From contig DATAEK010000387.1 in assembly GCA_036258055.1 (NCBI GenBank), forward strand, positions 1-25,918: a stretch of DNA of 25,918 nt. The letters run 5' to 3'. Each line of letters begins with the position of its first letter. The stretch's first letter is position 1. The translations under genes and the position numbers were made by a program. This document shows positions 21,611 through 25,918 of this stretch, in pieces. The notes under the pieces were generated by a model. It was not told where the DNA came from and did not search any database. It saw only the letters and a program-made list of their open reading frames with translations. Source of the stretch: DATAEK01 sp036258055. Its GTDB lineage: Bacteria; Acidobacteriota; Vicinamibacteria; Vicinamibacterales; 2-12-FULL-66-21.

Positions 21611-24592
21611 ATGCGTCTGCGACTTCATCGGCGCGCCGCGACGTTCGCGTGCGCCGCCGTGCTCGTGGCGTCCTGGTCGGGCTGGGGCGTGCGGGCGCAA
21701 TCACCGGCAGCGGGCAAGAAGCCGCTGTCGTACGACGCCTACGACTACTGGCAATCGATCCAGGGCACCACGCTCTCGCGCGACGGCGAATGGCTGGCCT
21801 ACGCACTCACATCCCAGGGCGCCGACGGCGAGCTGGTCGTGCGGAATACGAGAACCGGCAGCGAGTTCCGTCATCCCCGCGGTACGAATCCGTCGTTCAC
21901 GCCGGATGCCAAGTTCGTGGTGTTCACCATCGCCCAGACAAAAGAGGAAGAGGAGCGCGAGCGGAAGGAGGCCCAACGCACCCAGCGCGGCAACCAGCGT
22001 GGTGGTGAGAACCAGACCGGCGGCGAAAACCGGCGCAACAATCCGCCGCGCACGGCCGCCGGCATCATGGCGCTTCCATCCGGTCAGGTCAGCACCGTCG
22101 AGCGCATCGGCACGATCAGCCTTCCCGAAGAATCCTCCACGTGGGTCGCGCTTCATCGCGGCAACGCGCGCGGCGGCGCCGGCCGCGGCGGACGCGGCGG
22201 ACGTGGGGCAGGCGGACGCCAGGGCGGTGCGCCACCGGCGGCGGGTCGCGGCGGCGCGGGCGCAGAGAACGAGCCCGAGGGCAACCCGCGTCAGAAGCGG
22301 AAAGAGGCCGGCAACGACCTGATCCTGCGCAACCTGACGACCGGTCAGGACGTGACGATTCCGCTGGTCAGCGATTTCGAGTGGAATCGCGACGGATCCT
22401 GGATCGCCTACGGGCTGTCGTCGACGAAAGCCGAAGAGGACGGCGCGTTCGCGCGTCAAACGAGCGACGGCAGCGTGCGGACGCTCCACACGGGCAAGGG
22501 CAACTACAAGGACTTTGCGTTCGACAAGGCCGGGAAGCAGCTGGCCTTTCTGAGCGATCAAGCCGAGTACGACAAGGACGTGTCGCCGTATCGCCTCTAC
22601 TACTGGAAACCAGGTGATGCGCAGGCGGCGGAGCTGGCATCCGGATCCACTCGCGGCCTCGCGCAGGGTCAGGTCGTGAGCGATCAGTCGCCGCCACGCT
22701 TCTCGGACGACGGGCTCCGGCTGTTTCTCGGAACGGCACCGCCTCCGTCGCCACCCGCCCCCGAAGGGGCGCCGGCGCCAACGCAGGTCGACATCTGGAA
22801 CTGGCACGATCCAATGTTGCAGCCGATGCAGCGCGTGCGCGCGCAGCAGGAGCGCAACCGCAACTACCGCGCAGTCATCCACCTCGCAGACAAGCGATTC
22901 GTGCAGCTGGCGACGACGGATTTCCCGACGGTCAACCCAGGCGACGACATCAACCGCGCGCTCGGGACGTCGGATCTCGCGTACCAGAAGGAAATGTCCT
23001 GGGATGCGACGTACAACGACGTCGCCCTGGTCGATCTGAAAACGGGTCAGCGGCAGAAGGTGCTCGAGCACTGGCGAGGCGCGCCCACGATGTCGCCCGC
23101 CGGGAAGTACCTGACGTATTTCGACGAAGACAAGGGGCAGTGGTTCTCGTATCGTGTCGCCGACGGCGTGCGGGTCAACCTCACGGAGAAGCTGAAGATC
23201 AACTTCTGGCGCGAGGACCACGACACGCCGAACCTCCCGCCGCCGTACGGCCTCGGCGGCTGGACGGCTGACGACAAGTCGATCCTCCTCTACGACAAAT
23301 ACGACATCTGGGAGATCCATCCCGATGGCACCGGCGCGCGGATGATCACCGGCGGCGAGGGACGCAAGCAACAGATCGTTTTCCGCTACCGCTCGCTCGA
23401 TCCGGAGCAGCGAGCGATCCCGGTGGACAAGCCGTTGCTGCTCTCCGCGAACGACGATCACACGGAAGCCAACGGCCTCTACCGTGTGTCGTTCACCAAT
23501 CCGGCGTCGCTCGAGAAGATCGTCATGGTCGACAAAGCGTTCGGCCCGATGATCAAGGCGCGCAATGCCGACAAAGTGGTCTTCACGCTGACCCGTTTCG
23601 AGGAGTTCCCAGACCTGTGGTTGAGCGATACCAACTTCCGCAACATGCAGAAGGTGTCGAACGCGAACCCGCAGCAGGCCGACTACCTGTGGGGCAAATC
23701 CGAATTGATGCAGTACACCAACGCGGACGGCAAGAAGCTGCGCGCGATCATCACGAAGCCGGACAACTTCGATCCGAACAAGAAGTATCCGCTGATGGTC
23801 TACATCTACGAAGAGCTGTCGGAAGGACTACACACGTATCGCGCACCGAATCCCGGGACGAGCATCAACATCACGCGCTACGTCAGCAACGGCTACGTGG
23901 TCCTTCAGCCAGACATCGTCTACGACACCGGGTATCCGGGTGAGAGCGCCGAGAAGTGCGTCATCCCCGCCGTTCAGCAGACGGTGGCCATGGGCTTCAT
24001 CGATCCGAAGCGGATTGGGATCCAGGGTCATTCGTGGGGCGGCTACCAGATCACCCACCTGATCACGCGGACGAACATGTTTGCGGCCGTCGAAGCGGGC
24101 GCGTCGGTCTCGGACATGATCAGCGCCTACGGCGGGATTCGCTGGGGTACCGGCATGTCGCGCGCCTTTCAGTACGAGAAGACCCAAAGCCGCATCGGCG
24201 CGCCGCCGTGGGACGCGCCGTTGCAGTTCATCGAGAACTCGCCGATCTTCTGGGTCAAGAAGGTGCAGACGCCGTACCTGACCATTCACAACGACGAAGA
24301 CGACGCAGTGCCGTGGTATCAGGGGATCGAGTTCTTCAGCGCGATGCGGCGGCTCAACAAGGAAGCCTACATGTTCGTCTACAACGGCGAGCCGCACGGC
24401 CTGCGGAACCGCGACAACCAGAAGCACTGGACCGTCCACATGGACGAGTTCTTCGATCACTTCCTGCTCGGGAAACCGACGCCCGATTGGATGACGAAGG
24501 GCGTGTCATTCCTCGACAAGGGGAAGCGCGACGTCTCCGACATGTTCAAGCGGAAGAGCACCACGACGACGACGACCAGCGAGCGTCGGTAG
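21611..24592 (+). CDS. S9-family prolyl-oligopeptidase-like serine peptidase, exported
   Basis: A protein of 993 residues from the ATG at 21611, which follows AGGAGGAGG. Residues 1-30 are a signal peptide (RAAATF-like core AACAVLVASW region, ending VRAQ). An N-terminal beta-propeller covers roughly 40-690, and the alpha/beta hydrolase domain the rest. The catalytic serine is Ser808 in GHSWGG, the aspartate is in the DDAVPW motif (897/898), and the histidine is His929 in EPHGL. Two low-complexity inserts interrupt the propeller: a Glu/Arg/Gln/Asn-rich one near 115-150 and a Gly/Arg-rich one near 183-235. Such inserts recur in acidobacterial S9 peptidases. The enzyme should cleave peptides in the periplasm. 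A -10-like CATAAT lies at 21555-21560, and a strong terminator follows the gene. Confidence 0.92.
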   Translation: MRLRLHRRAATFACAAVLVASWSGWGVRAQSPAAGKKPLSYDAYDYWQSIQGTTLSRDGEWLAYALTSQGADGELVVRNTRTGSEFRHPRGTNPSFTPDAKFVVFTIAQTKEEEERERKEAQRTQRGNQRGGENQTGGENRRNNPPRTAAGIMALPSGQVSTVERIGTISLPEESSTWVALHRGNARGGAGRGGRGGRGAGGRQGGAPPAAGRGGAGAENEPEGNPRQKRKEAGNDLILRNLTTGQDVTIPLVSDFEWNRDGSWIAYGLSSTKAEEDGAFARQTSDGSVRTLHTGKGNYKDFAFDKAGKQLAFLSDQAEYDKDVSPYRLYYWKPGDAQAAELASGSTRGLAQGQVVSDQSPPRFSDDGLRLFLGTAPPPSPPAPEGAPAPTQVDIWNWHDPMLQPMQRVRAQQERNRNYRAVIHLADKRFVQLATTDFPTVNPGDDINRALGTSDLAYQKEMSWDATYNDVALVDLKTGQRQKVLEHWRGAPTMSPAGKYLTYFDEDKGQWFSYRVADGVRVNLTEKLKINFWREDHDTPNLPPPYGLGGWTADDKSILLYDKYDIWEIHPDGTGARMITGGEGRKQQIVFRYRSLDPEQRAIPVDKPLLLSANDDHTEANGLYRVSFTNPASLEKIVMVDKAFGPMIKARNADKVVFTLTRFEEFPDLWLSDTNFRNMQKVSNANPQQADYLWGKSELMQYTNADGKKLRAIITKPDNFDPNKKYPLMVYIYEELSEGLHTYRAPNPGTSINITRYVSNGYVVLQPDIVYDTGYPGESAEKCVIPAVQQTVAMGFIDPKRIGIQGHSWGGYQITHLITRTNMFAAVEAGASVSDMISAYGGIRWGTGMSRAFQYEKTQSRIGAPPWDAPLQFIENSPIFWVKKVQTPYLTIHNDEDDAVPWYQGIEFFSAMRRLNKEAYMFVYNGEPHGLRNRDNQKHWTVHMDEFFDHFLLGKPTPDWMTKGVSFLDKGKRDVSDMFKRKSTTTTTTSERR

Positions 24593-24621
24593 GACGGCAA
24601 CCAGGAAAGACCGCCTCTGGG

Positions 24622-24652
24622 AAGGTCCGGCGTCAGCCGGACCTTTTCTTTT
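24622..24652 (+). terminator. Rho-independent terminator of the S9 peptidase gene
   Basis: AAGGTCCGGC and GCCGGACCTT form a perfect ten-base-pair stem around GTCA, followed by TTCTTTTTC. It starts 29 bases after the stop. The stop codon of the convergent coiled-coil gene (24635-24633) lies in the loop, and the T-run encodes that protein's lysine tail. Confidence 0.9.
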
Positions 24653-25160
24653 TCGACGCCTGTCGTGTCTTGCTCGACGCGAGTCGCCGGTGTCGGCCCG
24701 GCAGCAGTCCCTCCTGCAGCAGCGCAAGCCGCCCGATGACATCTTCGTGCAGCACGCGCATCTCGTGGCGCGTCTCCTCATCGCCTGCGCGGAGTTCCTC
24801 CTGCAGCAGCGCAAGCCGCCCCATGACGTCCTCGTGCAAGACGCGCATTTGATAGCGTGTCTCCTCATCGCCCGCGCGGATTTCTGCCCTCAGGGTCGAC
24901 CCGAGCGTCTCGAGCCCTTCTTTCATTTCGGCCCGGACGGCGGCAAACTCCGCGTCGACCGCCGATTGCCTGGCGCACGTCGCCAGCTCGGCGCGAATCT
25001 CCGCGATGTCGGCGCGGAGTGCAGAAAACTCATTGCGCACTTCCGCCTGAAAGTGCGAGAACTGCGCACCAAGCTCGCTGACCCTGGACGGAAGGTGGCG
25101 CAGTTCCTCCATCTGGTCTTCCAGCATTTCCACCCGTATTCGTGGCGTTTGCGTCGCCAT
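24633..25160 (-). CDS. Small coiled-coil protein with an internal 29-residue duplication
   Basis: A protein of 175 residues from the ATG at 25160, chosen because GGAG lies a few bases upstream; the frame extends ten codons further without such support. Nearly the whole chain is predicted coiled coil (MLEDQMEELRHLPSRVSEL, FSHFQAEVRNEFSALRADI, then AEMKEGLETLG). Near the C-terminus the unit LRAGDEETRxxMRVLHEDVxGRLALLQE occurs twice in tandem. The tail is basic (SSKTRQASKKKRSG). There is no signal peptide or membrane segment. I recognise no specific family; similar short coiled-coil proteins are widespread as hypothetical proteins. The 3' end of the gene lies inside the terminator hairpin of the convergent S9 peptidase gene. 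The role is unknown. Confidence 0.75.
   Translation of the reverse strand: MATQTPRIRVEMLEDQMEELRHLPSRVSELGAQFSHFQAEVRNEFSALRADIAEIRAELATCARQSAVDAEFAAVRAEMKEGLETLGSTLRAEIRAGDEETRYQMRVLHEDVMGRLALLQEELRAGDEETRHEMRVLHEDVIGRLALLQEGLLPGRHRRLASSKTRQASKKKRSG
24711..24884. repeat. Intragenic 87-base tandem duplication
   Basis: CTCCTGCAGCAGCGCAAGCC begins at 24711 and again at 24798, 87 bases apart. The two copies align along their length with scattered differences and encode the 29-residue protein repeat of the coiled-coil gene. The reading frame is preserved. Confidence 0.85.
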
Positions 25161-25287
25161 GCCGGCTCCGTTCCGGACTGAACCCAACACCAGGTTGGCC
25201 GTTCAGCCCGTCGCGAGCCACTGCGATGGCCGTGCCGGGACGACGACGGTAGCATCGTCGGCGCTCGATCACAACGGGCGAGATCGA

Positions 25288-25697
25288 TTAGGGCGTCACC
25301 CGGAACGCGACGTACGAGCGATCCGTGGTGCCTTTTGCGCGCGGAATGAGTGCGACCACGTACTCGCCGGGTGCGAGCGCGGCGATCGGTATCTCCGCGC
25401 TGACTGTGTTCGCACTCTGAGTACTGAGATCAATCGGGATCGGGAGCGGCTTGCCATTCCGATCCAGGACGCGGCAGTCGAAGCCTGCCGTCGCGTCACG
25501 CACTGGCCATGCCAGAGGTACACGACGAACACGCGGTAGTGCGGATCTGACGCCGACGACGATGGGGACGTGGACGTTGGTTGGGTGGCGATGCCGACCC
25601 CGCCTCGCGGGGAAACCGGATGAGCTCGGCGCTCTCGATCGACTGCCGCCAATGAGATGATGACCGCGAGGCACGCAATGTCGCCTGAGAATCGCAT
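25288..25697 (-). pseudogene. Secreted protein gene interrupted by a one-base frameshift
   Basis: Two minus-strand frames share the coding signal. The first starts at the ATG at 25697 and gives a signal peptide (MRFSGDIACLAVIISLAAV), then a Ser/Thr-rich region and HYRVFVVYLWHGQ. After about 25510 its translation turns Arg/Ser-rich. The second frame, offset by one base, becomes protein-like at that point: WPVRDATAGFDCRVLDRNGK, IPIAALAPGEYVVALIPRAKG, SYVAFRVTP and a TAA at 25290-25288. The join needs one missing base, or a -1 shift, near 25510-25525. The result would be an exported beta-rich protein of about 135 residues. I do not recognise the family. No slippery heptamer is evident, so a mutation or a sequence error is more likely than programmed shifting. 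AGGAG lies 12 bases upstream of the ATG. Confidence 0.6.
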
Positions 25698-25862
25698 CGC
25701 GCTTCTCTCGTGCTCCTATAATTGTCTTTCCTTCGCCGCCGGGCCGCCGTCGCGCTCGAAATCATACCCGGGTTGGACGCGGTCACGACGTCGGGACACT
25801 GGGCGTCGCGAACACGCGACCGCCCAACGTGACCAGGCGAGGAAGAGTAGGACGCACAGACC

Positions 25863-25918
25863 ATGAGCTCCGGTAGCCAACCCACGCCGCTCCTGATCGT
25901 CCGGATCCGACGTTTGCG
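25863..25918 (+). CDS. Possible start of a further gene, cut by the window edge
   Basis: The ATG at 25863 opens a frame (MSSGSQPTPLLIVRIRRL) that runs to the window edge. AGGA-like sequence lies upstream, but not at ideal spacing. Between 25698 and 25862 no convincing gene is visible; a TATAAT lies at 25717-25722 on the plus strand without a good -35. Too little sequence remains to judge function. Confidence 0.3.
   Translation, partial: MSSGSQPTPLLIVRIRRL

Noticed and set aside
21701..23461. Minus-strand open frame of 586 codons
   Set aside because: It lies wholly inside the S9 peptidase gene and is Arg/Val-rich with no recognisable fold, a typical high-GC antisense artefact.
24711..24884. 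CRISPR-like spaced repeat
   Set aside because: The 87-base period is a multiple of three, copies are contiguous and encode a coiled-coil duplication.

Overview
The window is high-GC, densely coded bacterial chromosome. Several things suggest an acidobacterium, most likely of the Vicinamibacteria type: an ADOP-type duplicated permease without its own ATPase, a CBM9-like/DUF5916 outer-membrane protein, an S9 peptidase with Gly/Arg/Asn-rich inserts, a P1 peptidase, a VIT-VWA protein, and intergenic GGTTC/GTTCTC tandem repeats. This assignment is an inference from gene content; no rRNA or tRNA is present.

Layout. 1-676: two converging, incompletely resolved frames, one of them a zinc-ribbon protein starting at 676 on the minus strand. 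936-5541: envelope and secreted proteins, namely a DUF5916 barrel, a peroxiredoxin-like selenoprotein whose catalytic residue is encoded by an in-frame TGA, an outer-membrane barrel protein and, on the minus strand, an FKBP lipoprotein. 5627-8047: ADOP permease, followed by short tandem repeats. 8171-9879 (minus): an ECF42-like sigma factor and its YCII/DGPF partner, behind a promoter that looks autoregulated. 10020-12076: a GntR-ABC ATPase-permease operon of YtrA type, followed by a gene remnant. 12312-16785: an acyl-CoA/4-coumarate-CoA ligase-like gene, divergent from a MerR regulator that is translationally coupled to a VIT-VWA protein. 16957-20407: a tight four-gene operon of coiled-coil protein, membrane-spanning OmpA-like protein, Ras/Rab-like GTPase and PAS-like sensor protein. 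20398-21531 (minus): P1 peptidase. 21611-24592: S9 peptidase. 24633-25160 (minus): small coiled-coil protein with an internal 29-residue duplication. 25288-25697 (minus): a frameshifted secreted protein. The start of a further plus-strand gene may lie at the right edge.

How the genes may work together. Two regions stand out. The first is 3362-3928, which ordinary gene calling splits in two at the TGA. The TGA sits exactly where peroxiredoxins carry the peroxidatic cysteine, so it is best read as selenocysteine. The second is the operon 16957-20407. It places a small GTPase beside a protein that has a cytoplasmic region resembling a longin/roadblock fold, one membrane segment and a periplasmic OmpA-like peptidoglycan-binding domain, together with a cytoplasmic coiled-coil protein and a PAS-like sensor. 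This could be a GTPase switch connecting the cytoplasm to the cell wall. Several genes (MerR, the ligase, possibly DUF5916) have -10-like boxes so close to the start codon that leaderless mRNAs are likely.
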